Of a stretch of DNA of 64,000 nucleotides, positions 16,329 to 27,088 are shown piece by piece. A program made the translations under genes and the position numbers. Where the stretch lies: NCBI RefSeq assembly GCF_039839785.1, contig NZ_JBDOQT010000002.1:832971-896970 (forward strand), read 5' to 3'. Source of the stretch: Pelagibius sp. CAU 1746 (GTDB lineage Bacteria > Pseudomonadota > Alphaproteobacteria > Kiloniellales > Kiloniellaceae). Every line of letters begins with the position of its first letter. The stretch's first letter is position 1. The notes below the pieces were generated by a model that was given only the letters and a program-made list of their open reading frames with translations, searched no databases and was not told where the DNA came from.

Positions 16329-17557
16329 GGATGTGGGCATGAGCGGCCGGACGCCGGGCGGCGACGCCTTCTCCCCGCGCGCGGTGGCCCTGCTGGTCGC
16401 CGCCGGCCTGATGGCCTTCACCGCCGCGGCCCTGGTCGCGATTTACTCCGACCCGCAGACCGAGGGCACCTACGGGGCCAATGCCTTCTCCTATTCGGCC
16501 ATCGGCCACCGCGCCTGGACCGAGATCCTGCAGGATCTCGACGTCCCGGTCCTGCTCAGCCGCAACGACTCCGCCGCCAAGGCCTATGACGGCGATGGGC
16601 TGCTGGTTCTCGCCCAGCCCAACAGCAGCGCCGACGCCCTGGAATCCCTGGAGCTGATGTTCGACGCTGACCGCGTGCTGCTGGTGCTGCCGCGCTGGTC
16701 CGGCCATCCCGGCTACGAAAACCGCACCTGGATCAAGGTGCTGCGCGAGCTGGAGCCGGACTCCGTCGAGAGGATCCTGCACGTCGTCGACGAAGGGGCC
16801 TCGATCGTGCGCAGCGACGAGACCCCGGAGTGGCGCCGCACCGCCTGGGACAGCGCCCCCAGCCTGGGCGGCGCCCAGCTCATCAGGTCCGACACGATCA
16901 CGCCCATCGTCCACAGCGACGCCGGCGTGCTGCTGGGCGAGTACAAGATCGCGGACACCACCGTCTGGGTCCTCTCCGATCCCGACATCATCAACAACAG
17001 CGGCATCGACGAGGGTGACAACGCCGTCTTCGCCGTGGCCATGGTCGACGCCCTGCTGCGCGGCGGCGGCGCGGCGGTCTTCGACGAAACCGTGCACGGC
17101 TTCACCCTCTCGCCCGATCTCTGGAAGGCTCTGCTGAGCTTCCCGCTGAACCTGGCGGTGCTGCAGGGCCTCTTTGCCGCCGCCGTCCTGGTCTGGGCCG
17201 CCGCCGGGCGCTTCGGCGCACCGCTGCCGCCGCGCCCGCGCCTCAAGGCCGGCAAGCAGGTGCTCATCGCCAACACCGCCAGCCTCTTCGAATTCGCCGG
17301 CAATCTGGCCGACATCCTGCGGCGCTACCACGAAACCTGCCTGCGCGACCTGGGCCGCCAGATTCACATTCCCCGCGACATCCGCGGCGCGGCGCTGACC
17401 CATTGGCTGGACCAGGTGGGCGAGGCGCGCGGCACCAGCGAGAGCTATAACGAGGTCCAGGCCGCCGTCGCCGCCGCCCTCGACGGTCCCTCTATCGCGG
17501 TGCCCGCCCTGCTGCGCGCGGCGCTACGCCTACACCGATGGAAACAGGAGATGATTC

Positions 17558-18514
<957 letters not shown>

Positions 18515-18561
18515 GAGACCTTGCCGCCTCAGCGCGCGCCGGAGCGCCGCCAGCTCAGATC

Positions 18562-18660
18562 GTCACCCTTGGGCTTGACCCGAGGGTCCAGGGCGGCCGC
18601 TCCGTCACTTGCCCCTGGATTCTGGCTCGCGCTCGCCATCGCTCGCTTGACCGGGATGAC
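18562..18660. repeat. Palindromic intergenic repeat, copy 1
   Basis: Begins GTCACCCTTGGGCTTGACCC and ends CTTGACCGGGATGAC. The ends are near-inverted copies, with internal stems around TGGATTCTGGCTCGC. It lies between moxR and the DUF58 gene. Related copies occur at 20.1, 29.5 and 54.7 kb, and a fragment at 4.77 kb. Confidence 0.7.
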
Positions 18661-18732
18661 AGCCAGAGTGAACGGCACAGTCGAGAGCGCGCGTTAGGAT
18701 GAGGACGCCGAAGGCATGAAAGGAAGCTCCGC

Positions 18733-20043
18733 ATGATCCGGCCGACGCCGCGCGCCGTGGCGGCCTTCGCCGCCGGCATCCCGCTGGCCTTCGCGCTGCT
18801 GCTCGCGGACCCGGATCTCTGGCCCTATGTTCCCGCCTACCTCTTCCTGGCCTGCTTCGCGCTGCTGGCCGACGCCGGCCTGGCCCTCTCGCCGCAGCGC
18901 CTGAACGTCCAGGTCAACCTGCCGCCGGCGCTCTACATCGGCGCGCCGGAGGGCTTCCAGGTGCGCCTGGAGCCCACTTCCTACCGCCGTCCGGTTATCG
19001 AACTGCTCTGCGACGTGGACGACAACCTGGAGCAGCCGCCGCGGGTGCTGGCGCCGCTGGACGCGGAAGAAGACACCCTGGTGTACTTCCCGCTGCGCGC
19101 CAGGCGCCGCGGCAAGGCGCGGGTCGAACGCCTGTGGCTACGTTGGAAGGGGCCGCTGGGCCTGGTCTACCGTCTGCGGGTTATCGAGCTGGGCAAGGAC
19201 ATCGCGGTCACGCCCAACACCAAGGCGGTCAAGCACACCGCTTTGCAGTACGCCGATCCCATGGCGATCTTCGGCATCAAGCCGCAGCGCCAGCAAGGCG
19301 AAGGCTCGGAGTTCGAGGCGCTGCGCGAGTACGTACCGGGCCTCGACCCCCGCTCCATCGACTGGAAACACTCGGCGCGCCACATGAACCTGCTGTGCAA
19401 GGAGTTCCGCAGCGAGCGCAACCACCAGGTCGTCCTGGCCTTCGACTGCGGCCACCTGATGAGCGAGCCGCTGGAGGGCCTGACCAAGCTGGACCACGCC
19501 GTCAACGCCGGACTGCAGCTTGGCTACATTTCACTGCGCGCCGGCGACCGCATCGGCGTCTACGGCTTCGACTCCCGGGTTCGCCTCTTCAGCCAGCCGA
19601 CCGGCGGCGTCGGCACCTTCTGGCGTTTGCAGCGCGCCGCCGCGGAGCTGGACTACAGCGTCGACGAGACCAACTTCACCCTCGGGCTCTCCTCCCTCGC
19701 AGCGCGCCTCGACCGCCGATCCCTGGTGATCCTGCAGACCGAGTTCGTCGACACCATCACCGCCGAGCTCATGCTGGAGAACGTCGAGCGCCTGGCCGGG
19801 CGCCACCTGGTGGTCTTCGTCTGCCTGCAGGACCCGCAGCTCGAAGCCACGGTCGACGGGGAACCGGGCAGCCTCGACAGCCTCGCCCGCTCGGTCATCG
19901 CCGAGGAGTTTCTGCGCGAACGGCGGGTGGTCTTGGAACGGCTGCGCCGGCTTGGGGTACACTGCCTGGACGTGCGGGCCGACCAGATCGGTCCGGCGCT
20001 GATCAACCGCTACCTCGACATCAAACGCCGCGAGCTGATCTGA
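18733..20043 (+). CDS. DUF58 domain-containing protein
   Basis: A 436-residue protein with two short N-terminal transmembrane helices (about 8-45) and a large soluble part. The DUF58 core is clear: EGSEFEALREYVPGLDPRSI, then DWKHSARHMNLLCKEF, followed by a VWA-like domain beginning VVLAFDCGHLM. It is the usual partner of a MoxR ATPase, and the pair is thought to remodel or deliver client proteins. AGGAAG precedes the ATG. Confidence 0.9.
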   Translation: MIRPTPRAVAAFAAGIPLAFALLLADPDLWPYVPAYLFLACFALLADAGLALSPQRLNVQVNLPPALYIGAPEGFQVRLEPTSYRRPVIELLCDVDDNLEQPPRVLAPLDAEEDTLVYFPLRARRRGKARVERLWLRWKGPLGLVYRLRVIELGKDIAVTPNTKAVKHTALQYADPMAIFGIKPQRQQGEGSEFEALREYVPGLDPRSIDWKHSARHMNLLCKEFRSERNHQVVLAFDCGHLMSEPLEGLTKLDHAVNAGLQLGYISLRAGDRIGVYGFDSRVRLFSQPTGGVGTFWRLQRAAAELDYSVDETNFTLGLSSLAARLDRRSLVILQTEFVDTITAELMLENVERLAGRHLVVFVCLQDPQLEATVDGEPGSLDSLARSVIAEEFLRERRVVLERLRRLGVHCLDVRADQIGPALINRYLDIKRRELI

Positions 20044-20106
20044 TGGAGGCTGGGAGGAACAATTGATTTCCAATCCTGACGCACCCCGGCGCCATCCTCT
20101 CCGGCC

Positions 20107-20189
20107 GTCACCCTCGGGCTTGACCCGAGGGTCCAGGGCAACCGCCGAGAAGGCCGCCCTGGCTGCTCGGGAAAAGTCCGAGCATGACG
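20107..20189. repeat. Palindromic intergenic repeat, copy 2 (partial)
   Basis: Begins GTCACCCTCGGGCTTGACCC like the other copies and ends GAGCATGACG. It lies in the 184-bp gap between the DUF58 and SpoIIM-like genes. Confidence 0.65.
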
Positions 20190-20227
20190 ATATAAGACGG
20201 ACCGGCTAGCATGGACTTCACCCCGGC

Positions 20228-21259
20228 ATGAGCACCTCCAACAGCAGCCTGAAGAGCTATGAGTTCCGCCGCGAGCGGGAGAAGAGCTGGCGCGCGCTCG
20301 AGGACATGGTCCGCCGCGCCGAGAAGCGCGGCCTGAAGTCGCTGCCGGCCGAGGACCTGCTGCGCCTGCCGACACTCTACCGCGCCACGCTGTCCTCGCT
20401 GTCGGTGGCGCGCGCCATCTCCCTGGACCAGAACGTCCTGAACTACCTGGAAAGCCTCTGCGCGCGCGCCTACTTCCAGGTCTACGGCCCGCGCGCCAGC
20501 CTCATGGAACGGATCGCCAGCTTCCTGCGCCACGGCTTCCCCGCCGCGGTGCGCGAGACCAGGGGGCCGATCCTGCTGGCCACGCTCTGGATGGTGCTGG
20601 GCATCGTCATCGGCTTCCTGCTGGTCCAGAGCAACGCCGACTGGTACTACACCTTCGTCGGCTGGGACATGGCTGGCGGCCGCACGCCCGCCGCCTCCAC
20701 CGAAAGCCTGCGCAACGGGCTCTACGACGGCGCCGACAGCGCGGCCGAGGGCCTCTACATCTTCGCGACCTACCTCTTCTCGCACAATGCGGGGATCGGC
20801 ATGTTCGCCTTCGCCCTGGGCTTCGCGCTGGGCATCCCCACGGTGCTGCTGATGTTCTACAACGGCCTCACCCTGGGCGCCTTCCTGGCGCTCTACGACT
20901 CCCGCGGCCTGACGTGGGACCTGGTCGGCTGGCTCGCCGTGCACGGCACCACGGAACTGACGGCCATCGTGCTGTGCGGTGGCGGCGGGCTGGTGCTGGC
21001 CAGCGCGATCATCTTCCCGGACCGTCAATCCCGGATGGAAAGCCTCGCCCGCCGCGGGCGCGCCGCCGGCACCCTCATCATGGGCGCAGTGCTGATGCTC
21101 TTCGTCGCCGGCCTGCTGGAAGGCTTCGCCCGCCAACTGGTGACCGACATCACGGCGCGCTACGTCATCGGCGGCGCCATGCTGGTTTTCTGGCTGAGCT
21201 ACTTCGCCCTCAGCGGCCGGGGATCGGGCGGGAGGAAGCAGCACCTTGACGATGACTGA
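20228..21259 (+). CDS. SpoIIM-like (stage II sporulation protein M / DUF95) membrane protein
   Basis: A 343-residue protein. A soluble helical N-terminus (about 1-100) precedes five or so transmembrane helices. Characteristic segments are LFSHNAGIGMFAFALGF and LAVHGTTELTAIVLCGGGGL, the latter with the family HGxxE motif. The organism is not a sporeformer by context; SpoIIM-like proteins are common next to RDD and DUF58 genes. The end overlaps the RDD gene. Confidence 0.88.
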   Translation: MSTSNSSLKSYEFRREREKSWRALEDMVRRAEKRGLKSLPAEDLLRLPTLYRATLSSLSVARAISLDQNVLNYLESLCARAYFQVYGPRASLMERIASFLRHGFPAAVRETRGPILLATLWMVLGIVIGFLLVQSNADWYYTFVGWDMAGGRTPAASTESLRNGLYDGADSAAEGLYIFATYLFSHNAGIGMFAFALGFALGIPTVLLMFYNGLTLGAFLALYDSRGLTWDLVGWLAVHGTTELTAIVLCGGGGLVLASAIIFPDRQSRMESLARRGRAAGTLIMGAVLMLFVAGLLEGFARQLVTDITARYVIGGAMLVFWLSYFALSGRGSGGRKQHLDDD

Positions 21260-22343
21260 CGCCGCACCCCCGCCCCAAGGCGCCAAGTCCCCCGGCGCCG
21301 TCCCGACGGTCCAGGCCCGCGCCCGCAGCGAGCGCCGCATTCTGACGCCGGAGGGCGTGCCGCTGATCTTTCAGCTCGCCGAGCGCGGCGAACGCGCCGC
21401 CGCCGTCATGATCGACCTGGTGATCATGGTCATCGCCCTGGTCGTCTTCGTGATGGCCATCGCCTTCACCCTTTCCGAACTCGGCATCTCGGGCGCGGCG
21501 ATCGGCCTGGCGATCCTGGTGTCCTTCCTGATCCGCAACTTCTACTTCATCTTCTTCGAGCTGCGCTGGCAGGGGCAGACGCCGGGCAAGCGCGCGCTGG
21601 GCATCCGCGTCATCGACCGCAAGGGCGGCTACCTGCGCCCCGGGGCCGTGTTCTCCCGCAACCTGCTGCGCGAGGTCGAGCTGTTTCTGCCGCTGACGCT
21701 GTTCTTCGGCGTCGACCTGAGCGGCAGCAGCGGCTGGGTCAACTTCCTGACCCTGGGCTGGGTCGCGCTCTGCCTGCTGCTGCCTTTCTTCAACAAGGAC
21801 CGCCTGCGCGCCGGCGACCTGGTGGCGGGCACCTGGGTCGTGTCCTCGCCCAAGGCTCTGCTGCTGGACGACGTGGCCGCGGGGAGTCAGCGCGACCCAG
21901 GAAGTATCAAGGGGGGAAGTATCAAGGGGGGAAGTATCAAGGGGGGAAGCGCCAAAGGGAAAAGCGCCAAGAGGGGCGGCGCTGTGGTACTGGACCCCGA
22001 GTTCCCCTTCACCCGAGACCAGCTCGAAATCTACGGCATCTACGAGCTGCAGACTCTGGAGGAGGTGCTGCGCCAGCGCGGCCCGCAGAGCGGAGAGACC
22101 CGGCGCGAGGTGGCCAAGCGCATCCAGCGCAAGATCGACTGGGCGCACGGCGACGCCGCCGCGCGGAACGACATCGAGGCCGAGCTCTTCTTGAAGGCCT
22201 TCTACGCCGCCCTGCGCGCCCACCTGGAGGCGCGCATGCTGTTCGGCGAGCGCCGCGAGAACAAGTACGCCGGAAAGACAGGGGGTAAGCTGGGGGGCAA
22301 GACGGGACCGAACGGCAACGGCACCCCTCCGGGCAAGAGCTAG
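21246..22343 (+). CDS. RDD-family membrane protein with low-complexity tandem repeat
   Basis: A 365-residue protein. Residues 30-200 form the RDD domain, with several transmembrane helices, the RAA..IDL segment (RAAAVMIDLVIM), WQGQTPGKRALGIRVI and DRLRAGDLVAGTWVV. The C-terminal half is cytoplasmic and carries a Gly/Ser/Lys repeat (about 219-245). A TTG at 21246 has GAGGAA eight bases upstream; an ATG two codons later is the alternative. Either start overlaps the SpoIIM-like gene. Confidence 0.85.
   Translation: MTMTDAAPPPQGAKSPGAVPTVQARARSERRILTPEGVPLIFQLAERGERAAAVMIDLVIMVIALVVFVMAIAFTLSELGISGAAIGLAILVSFLIRNFYFIFFELRWQGQTPGKRALGIRVIDRKGGYLRPGAVFSRNLLREVELFLPLTLFFGVDLSGSSGWVNFLTLGWVALCLLLPFFNKDRLRAGDLVAGTWVVSSPKALLLDDVAAGSQRDPGSIKGGSIKGGSIKGGSAKGKSAKRGGAVVLDPEFPFTRDQLEIYGIYELQTLEEVLRQRGPQSGETRREVAKRIQRKIDWAHGDAAARNDIEAELFLKAFYAALRAHLEARMLFGERRENKYAGKTGGKLGGKTGPNGNGTPPGKS
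21901..21975 (+). repeat. In-frame 15-bp tandem repeat
   Basis: Five units of 15 bases. Three are identical (GAAGTATCAAGGGGG) and two are degenerate (GAAGCGCCAAAGGGA and the next). They encode GSIKG repeated in the linker of the RDD protein. Because the unit is a multiple of three, copy-number change would keep the frame. Confidence 0.9.
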
Positions 22344-22510
22344 TCGAAGACCGCGGCAATACAAGGAGCGGTGCCGGGTTGCTGGCCAGCGCTTGGAGCG
22401 AGTCGCCGCACACCTGCCCGGCGCGGAGCTTTGGATTGACCTCCACGCCGGCCATGGTCATCACCGGAGTACGGGGCGCGGCTGTCTAACCGCACCCCGT
22501 CCCCTGCCTA

Positions 22511-23284
22511 TCAGTCGAACACCGCCGCGATCTGCGCCGAGCTGACGCCTTCCTTGGCGACGCGCAGGTCGTGGTAGAGGACCGCGATCATGACCGAGGC
22601 GAAGGCGCCCGAGATGGCCGAGATCACGTAGTTGACCACGACCAGAAGCTCCAGGCTGTCCAGGAAGAAGATAGCGAAGCCTGCTGCGGCGCCGACGATG
22701 AAGCTGAAGACCACCAGGATGACGAAGAGGATCAGCAGCAAGCCCAGAACCGGCCAGCGGTAGCCTTTGGTCAGCTCCCAGCTGCGCTTGAAGCTGCCGA
22801 TGATGCCCGGACGCTCGACCACGGCAGCCGGAATGACCACCGAATAGACGACGACGAGAAAAATTCCAGGGACGACCAGCAGGACGAAGCCGACGGTCAC
22901 CGCGATCGACAGCAGAATCGCAATCACGATGACCGGAACGACACGCGACAATCCCCGCCCGATGATGTCGCCGAGACTGGCACTGCGGCCGGTTAGGTGC
23001 TGCACGGTGCCATAGACCAGGGCGCCGATCAGGATGTAGCTGAGAACCACGGAAAGAGCCATGACGGCAAAATCCGCAGGAGTGTATTGCGGCGCCACCG
23101 TTCCTGCATCCAGATCGCCCATCGAGCCAAAGCCGAGCAGCAGCGACGGCAGGTAGAGGATCAGCGCCAGAACAAGGAAAGGAACGAAATTCGCAAAGAA
23201 TGTGCTGAAGCTGCGCTTGAGCACCCCGCCGACGGAAAAGTCTCCCCTGCCGAGTGACGGCTGTGTCGCCATGGAATCAGTCAT
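22511..23284 (-). CDS. Multi-pass membrane protein with C-terminal AAVFD tail (YciC/GDPD-membrane-domain-like)
   Basis: A 257-residue protein with about six hydrophobic helices. It has the segments VYSVVIPAAVVERPGIIGSF and KRSWELTKGYRWPV, typical of glycerophosphodiester-phosphodiesterase membrane domains and YciC-like proteins. The C-terminus is SSAQIAAVFD. Four further proteins at 24.6-27.9 kb end in a similar VFD tail. The ATG at 23282-23284 has GGGGAG nine bases upstream. Function unknown. Confidence 0.75.
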   Translation of the reverse strand: MTDSMATQPSLGRGDFSVGGVLKRSFSTFFANFVPFLVLALILYLPSLLLGFGSMGDLDAGTVAPQYTPADFAVMALSVVLSYILIGALVYGTVQHLTGRSASLGDIIGRGLSRVVPVIVIAILLSIAVTVGFVLLVVPGIFLVVVYSVVIPAAVVERPGIIGSFKRSWELTKGYRWPVLGLLLILFVILVVFSFIVGAAAGFAIFFLDSLELLVVVNYVISAISGAFASVMIAVLYHDLRVAKEGVSSAQIAAVFD

Positions 23285-23443
23285 GAAAAGATACTCCCCA
23301 CTGTGTCGTTCACCCCGAACGCGGCACGCCAAAGGGAGCTTCGGCCGGACCCTCCGCGAACCCGTCCTTTTCCTCCCCCCTTTCGCAACTATACCGGCAA
23401 TGCAATCTGCGGTCGATCCTTTAGAGACGACCCAACCTTCCGG

Positions 23444-24520
23444 CTAGCTTCCTGCCGCCACTGCCGCAGCGATGCGCTCGGCGAAGGCGCGGGTGCCCAG
23501 GGCCCCGCCCAGGTCGGGCGTGCGGGTCTCGGGGCTGGCCAGCGCCGCGTCCACGGCGCCGTCGATGGCCCGCGCCGCCGCGCCGTAGGCCGCGAGGCCG
23601 CGCCTGGCGGCGATCCAGTCCAGCAGCATGGCCGCCGAGAGGATGAGGGAGGAGGGATTAGCCTTGTCCTGCCCGGCGATATCCGGGGCCGAGCCGTGCT
23701 GGGCCTGGGCGCAGCAGAGGTCGTCGCCGGCGTTGACCGAGCCGGCGAGGCCCAGGCTGCCGGACAGCTCCGAGGCCAGGTCGGAGAGGATATCGGCGTG
23801 GAAGTTGGTGGCGCAGATCACGTCGTACTTTTCCGGGTGGCGCACCAGCAGCGCGGCCATGGCGTCGACGATGGCCTCGTCGGTCTCCACCTCGGGGAAG
23901 TCCTTCGCCACGTGGTAGCAGGCTTCCAGGAACAGGCCGTCGCTCATGCGAAAAGTGTTGGCCTTGTGGATCAGCGTCACCTTCTTGCGCCGCTTCATGG
24001 CCAGTTCGTAGGCGCGGCGCGCGATGCGCTCGGAGGCCCCGCGCGAGATCTTGCGGATGGTCAGCGCCGTGTCGGCATCCGGCATAAACTCGGCGCGGCC
24101 CATGTACATGTTGCGGTCGGGATAGAAGCCTTCCGTCGCCTCGCGCATGATCACCAGGTCGAACTCGCCGCCCTTGGCCGGCAGGCCGGGGCGCGTGCGC
24201 GCCGGGCGCACGTTGGCGTAGAGGTCCAGTTTCGTGCGCACCACGCCCGAGATGTTCACTCCGCCGGCCTCCGGGGCCGGATAGTCCAGGTGGGAGATCG
24301 GGCCGAGAATGATACCGTCGCTGGCCCGGGCGCGCTCCAGCACGCCCTCGGGCATCGTGGTGCCGTGTTTGGCCAGCGCCTTGAGGCCGATCTCCGCATC
24401 CTCGAACTCGAGACCCAAACCGAAGCGCTTATCCGCTGCCTGCAGCACCTTGAGCGTCGCCGCGGTGATTTCCTCCCCGATGCCGTCGCCCGCCATGACC
24501 AGAAACTTCACTGACCCCAT
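23444..24520 (-). CDS. Isocitrate/isopropylmalate dehydrogenase-family oxidoreductase
   Basis: A 358-residue NAD-dependent beta-decarboxylating dehydrogenase family member: VMAGDGIGEEITAATL at the N-terminus, LDLYANVRPARTRPG, a catalytic-Lys region (VTLIHKANTFRMSDGLF) and a metal site (DVICATNFHADILSDLASEL). The loop TNFHADILSD differs from the TSNLFGDILSD of LeuB, and QHGSAPDIAGQDKANP replaces the LeuB HGSAPDIAGKGIANP. The substrate could be isopropylmalate, tartrate or a related hydroxy acid. No leuCD is beside it; it sits inside the VFD-tail membrane protein run. Confidence 0.85.
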   Translation of the reverse strand: MGSVKFLVMAGDGIGEEITAATLKVLQAADKRFGLGLEFEDAEIGLKALAKHGTTMPEGVLERARASDGIILGPISHLDYPAPEAGGVNISGVVRTKLDLYANVRPARTRPGLPAKGGEFDLVIMREATEGFYPDRNMYMGRAEFMPDADTALTIRKISRGASERIARRAYELAMKRRKKVTLIHKANTFRMSDGLFLEACYHVAKDFPEVETDEAIVDAMAALLVRHPEKYDVICATNFHADILSDLASELSGSLGLAGSVNAGDDLCCAQAQHGSAPDIAGQDKANPSSLILSAAMLLDWIAARRGLAAYGAAARAIDGAVDAALASPETRTPDLGGALGTRAFAERIAAAVAAGS

Positions 24521-24576
24521 GCCCCTCTATCCTGCTGCGTTCCGTGCGGCACTATAGAGGGCCGGCGGCCGGGGCT

Positions 24577-25311
24577 CTAATCGAAAACGGCAGCTGTTTC
24601 GCCGAACAAGACACTGCCGTCCGATCCGGCCAAGCTGGAATGAATGACCGCCGGCAGAGCAAGCAAGAAAACGCTGAACGCAGGAACTACAAGAAAGGTC
24701 CAAACCTCCCACAAGACATCCACCTGTAGTTCAGGTCCATACAACACCAGTGCAGTCCAGGCGATCCCGCCCGGTATCATTGCCAGCAGGAATGCCGCCA
24801 CGATGCGCAGCCGCGAGCCGCTCGAAAGGGCCAGGCTCCGCTTGAAGCAGTCGGTTGCTCCGCCATTTTCTCTGATCGCGCAGGGAATCGCCATGCAGAA
24901 CAATACCACGAGGATGAAGTAGGCTATCTGCAGCGCAATCGGCGCCCGAGGATGCAGCTTGAACAGAGGGTTATCCAGGGCCACGATACCCATGACGACG
25001 GCGGTCGTGACAATGCTGACGCTGAGGACCGTCGCCGACCGCTCGATGGTGTCGCTGAGGCTTGGCAGAACGGTTCGAACCTCTCCTCGCCTGTCACGGT
25101 CCAAGGCAGCCGACATGACGGCGATGATCAAGCAGTCGATCAGGATTTCACTTGTCTTGACGGCGAAGCTCATCTGCCATTCCGGCCACTGCAGGAAGCC
25201 GTACGCAAGGTACGGTAGGCTGGACAGGATGCATAGCAGATAGAACGCCGGGAAATGACGCGCACCGAACACCCAGGTCGTCTTAAGCGCAGCTGCGACA
25301 CTGAGCCTCAT
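24577..25311 (-). CDS. Multi-pass membrane protein, VFD-tail family member 2
   Basis: A 244-residue protein with about six transmembrane helices and no signal peptide. Landmarks shared with its neighbours are FGARHFPAFYLLCILSSLP near residue 15, RDRRGEVRTVLPSLSD, SLALSSGSRLRIVAAFLL and the C-terminus GETAAVFD. The ATG at 25309-25311 is preferred, since the longer upstream reading runs through the end of the next paralogue. Function unknown; it is part of a tandem of four. Confidence 0.72.
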   Translation of the reverse strand: MRLSVAAALKTTWVFGARHFPAFYLLCILSSLPYLAYGFLQWPEWQMSFAVKTSEILIDCLIIAVMSAALDRDRRGEVRTVLPSLSDTIERSATVLSVSIVTTAVVMGIVALDNPLFKLHPRAPIALQIAYFILVVLFCMAIPCAIRENGGATDCFKRSLALSSGSRLRIVAAFLLAMIPGGIAWTALVLYGPELQVDVLWEVWTFLVVPAFSVFLLALPAVIHSSLAGSDGSVLFGETAAVFD

Positions 25312-25330
25312 CGCAACGGCTCCTTTGTGC

Positions 25331-26080
25331 CTAATCGAAAACGGCGGCTGTTTTGCCAAGCGGCAGGCGATCATCCAACTCAGCGAGCTGCTCGTGGATC
25401 GCAACTGGCACCGGATAGAGGAAGGCGCTGCCGATGGAGCCTCCCAAGAGGATCCACAGCATAGGTAGGTTGCCGGCCTGCAAATCGGCTCTTGCGTCGG
25501 CCGGCAGCAACGCCACGGCAATAACGGCGATGATACCAAAAGGCAGAAGCGTCAGAGCGTAAACGGCAAGGATGCGCAGCCGGGAGCCGGCACTGAGGCG
25601 CGCGCTCTGCCACAGGGTGTCGAACACCCCGCCCTTCGAGACCGCCGCGCAGGGAATTGCCACGCAGAAAATGATCTTCAGCACGAACATGACCACAGAC
25701 GGCGCGGCCGCTGCGAAGGGATGCAACGTTCCGAGATAGTAGCCCAGGCCGCCAAAGCCGAGCGATACGCCGGCGATGACAAATGCGACACCAAGGATCA
25801 TCGGTGCCCGGCCGAAGGCATCGCCGATGCTCGGCACGACCGTCCAGCTTTCGCCACGGCGGTCCCGAATCATCGTCCACACCATGATGCCCGTGACCAT
25901 GGCGGCGAGCAGGATCTCGAAGAACGACACGACCACGCTAACCTGCCACGTCGGCTTTGCCGTTTCGCTGAGGAGATAGCGCGGTGCGCCGACCAGCAGG
26001 CACAGCAGATAGAACACCGGCAGGTGTCGCAGGCCAAAACCGTAGCAGCGGCCGACCGCCTTTATCACACCCAGTTTCAT
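25331..26080 (-). CDS. Multi-pass membrane protein, VFD-tail family member 3
   Basis: A 249-residue paralogue of its neighbours: FGLRHLPVFYLLCLLVGAP, RDRRGESWTVVPSIGDAFGR, SARLSAGSRLRILAVYAL and the C-terminus GKTAAVFD. The start is the ATG at 26078-26080. It lies 19 bases before the next paralogue on the minus strand, consistent with co-transcription. Function unknown. Confidence 0.72.
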   Translation of the reverse strand: MKLGVIKAVGRCYGFGLRHLPVFYLLCLLVGAPRYLLSETAKPTWQVSVVVSFFEILLAAMVTGIMVWTMIRDRRGESWTVVPSIGDAFGRAPMILGVAFVIAGVSLGFGGLGYYLGTLHPFAAAAPSVVMFVLKIIFCVAIPCAAVSKGGVFDTLWQSARLSAGSRLRILAVYALTLLPFGIIAVIAVALLPADARADLQAGNLPMLWILLGGSIGSAFLYPVPVAIHEQLAELDDRLPLGKTAAVFD

Positions 26081-26127
26081 TGCATCGACTCCTTCTCGGA
26101 CGCACGACAGGGGCTTCTGCATAAGCC

Positions 26128-26892
26128 CTAATCGAAAACGGCGGCCGTTTCGCTCAGCTCGACGCCGTCATCGAGACCGGCGAGCTGTTCGTGCATGATC
26201 ACCGGCAGGGCAAAGAAGAACACGTTGCCGAAGGGCAGGAGGTAAAGGTATGCGCTGGCCGGCAGCTCCGCCCGCTCCATGCCGGGGGCGTAGACTCCGA
26301 TCAGCACGGCCCCGGCGATGCCCACGGGAATCAGGAACAGCACGTAGATCGCGACGATGCGCAGGCGCGAACCCTGGGCCAGCGACGCGCTCTGCCCGAA
26401 GCAGTCGACAACGCCGCCATCGTGCAGCGCCGCGCAAGGCATCACCACGGCGAAGATCAAGGTCAGGACCGCCATGATCAGCAAAGGGGCGAAGGCCAGG
26501 ATCGGGGCAATTTCCGCAAGAACGGCCACCAACACGGAAATCAGCGTCACGCCGACGGAAATGCAGAACGATACGCCGAGGACCGCCGGCAGGTACTCGA
26601 CGGTATCGCCGATCGCCGGCAGAACCGTCCAGCTTTCTCCCTGTTGGTCGCGCAGGCGCGTGTGAACCATGATCGCGGTGACGAGACCCAGCAGCATGAC
26701 CTCCAGCCCCGTCACCAGGTCGGTTTCCCAGCTCTCGCCCTCCAACATGGCGGCCTGAAAGTCCTCGGGCCGCAGCAGGCCGTAGAGGCTGGTGGGCAGA
26801 TTGGCCAACAGGCACAGCAGGAGGAAGGCCGGAAAGTGGCGGAGACCGAAGACGACGGTCCGGCCCAGGGTCGCGAAGACTCTCAACGTCAT
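26128..26892 (-). CDS. Multi-pass membrane protein, VFD-tail family member 4
   Basis: A 254-residue paralogue: FGLRHFPAFLLLCLLANLP, RDQQGESWTVLPAIGDTVEY, SASLAQGSRLRIVAIYVL and the C-terminus SETAAVFD. About six hydrophobic helices. Function unknown. The spacing to the next gene in the run is 47 bases. Confidence 0.72.
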   Translation of the reverse strand: MTLRVFATLGRTVVFGLRHFPAFLLLCLLANLPTSLYGLLRPEDFQAAMLEGESWETDLVTGLEVMLLGLVTAIMVHTRLRDQQGESWTVLPAIGDTVEYLPAVLGVSFCISVGVTLISVLVAVLAEIAPILAFAPLLIMAVLTLIFAVVMPCAALHDGGVVDCFGQSASLAQGSRLRIVAIYVLFLIPVGIAGAVLIGVYAPGMERAELPASAYLYLLPFGNVFFFALPVIMHEQLAGLDDGVELSETAAVFD

Positions 26893-27088
26893 GGCATCAG
26901 CTCCTTCCTTGCCGGGCCGGGCAAGCAGAAGGATAAGCCGTGACAGGCGGTCCCCTCTGCTCCCCGCACCGAGGCAGGAGCCTGCCGCTAAAAACTTAAG
27001 AAATCACAACCGCAAGTCGTTCTAATTTCGGTCAAATTCGCTGGTTTGGAGCTGCCCGACACAGGCGGCGCGGCTGCCGTGAAGGGCT

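Noticed and set aside
20108-21340. 410-codon minus-strand frame across the SpoIIM-like gene
   Set aside because: Shadow frame; it also runs through an intergenic repeat and two gene boundaries.
21901-21975. Possible CRISPR-like direct repeats
   Set aside because: The 15-bp units have no spacers and are in frame within a coding region.
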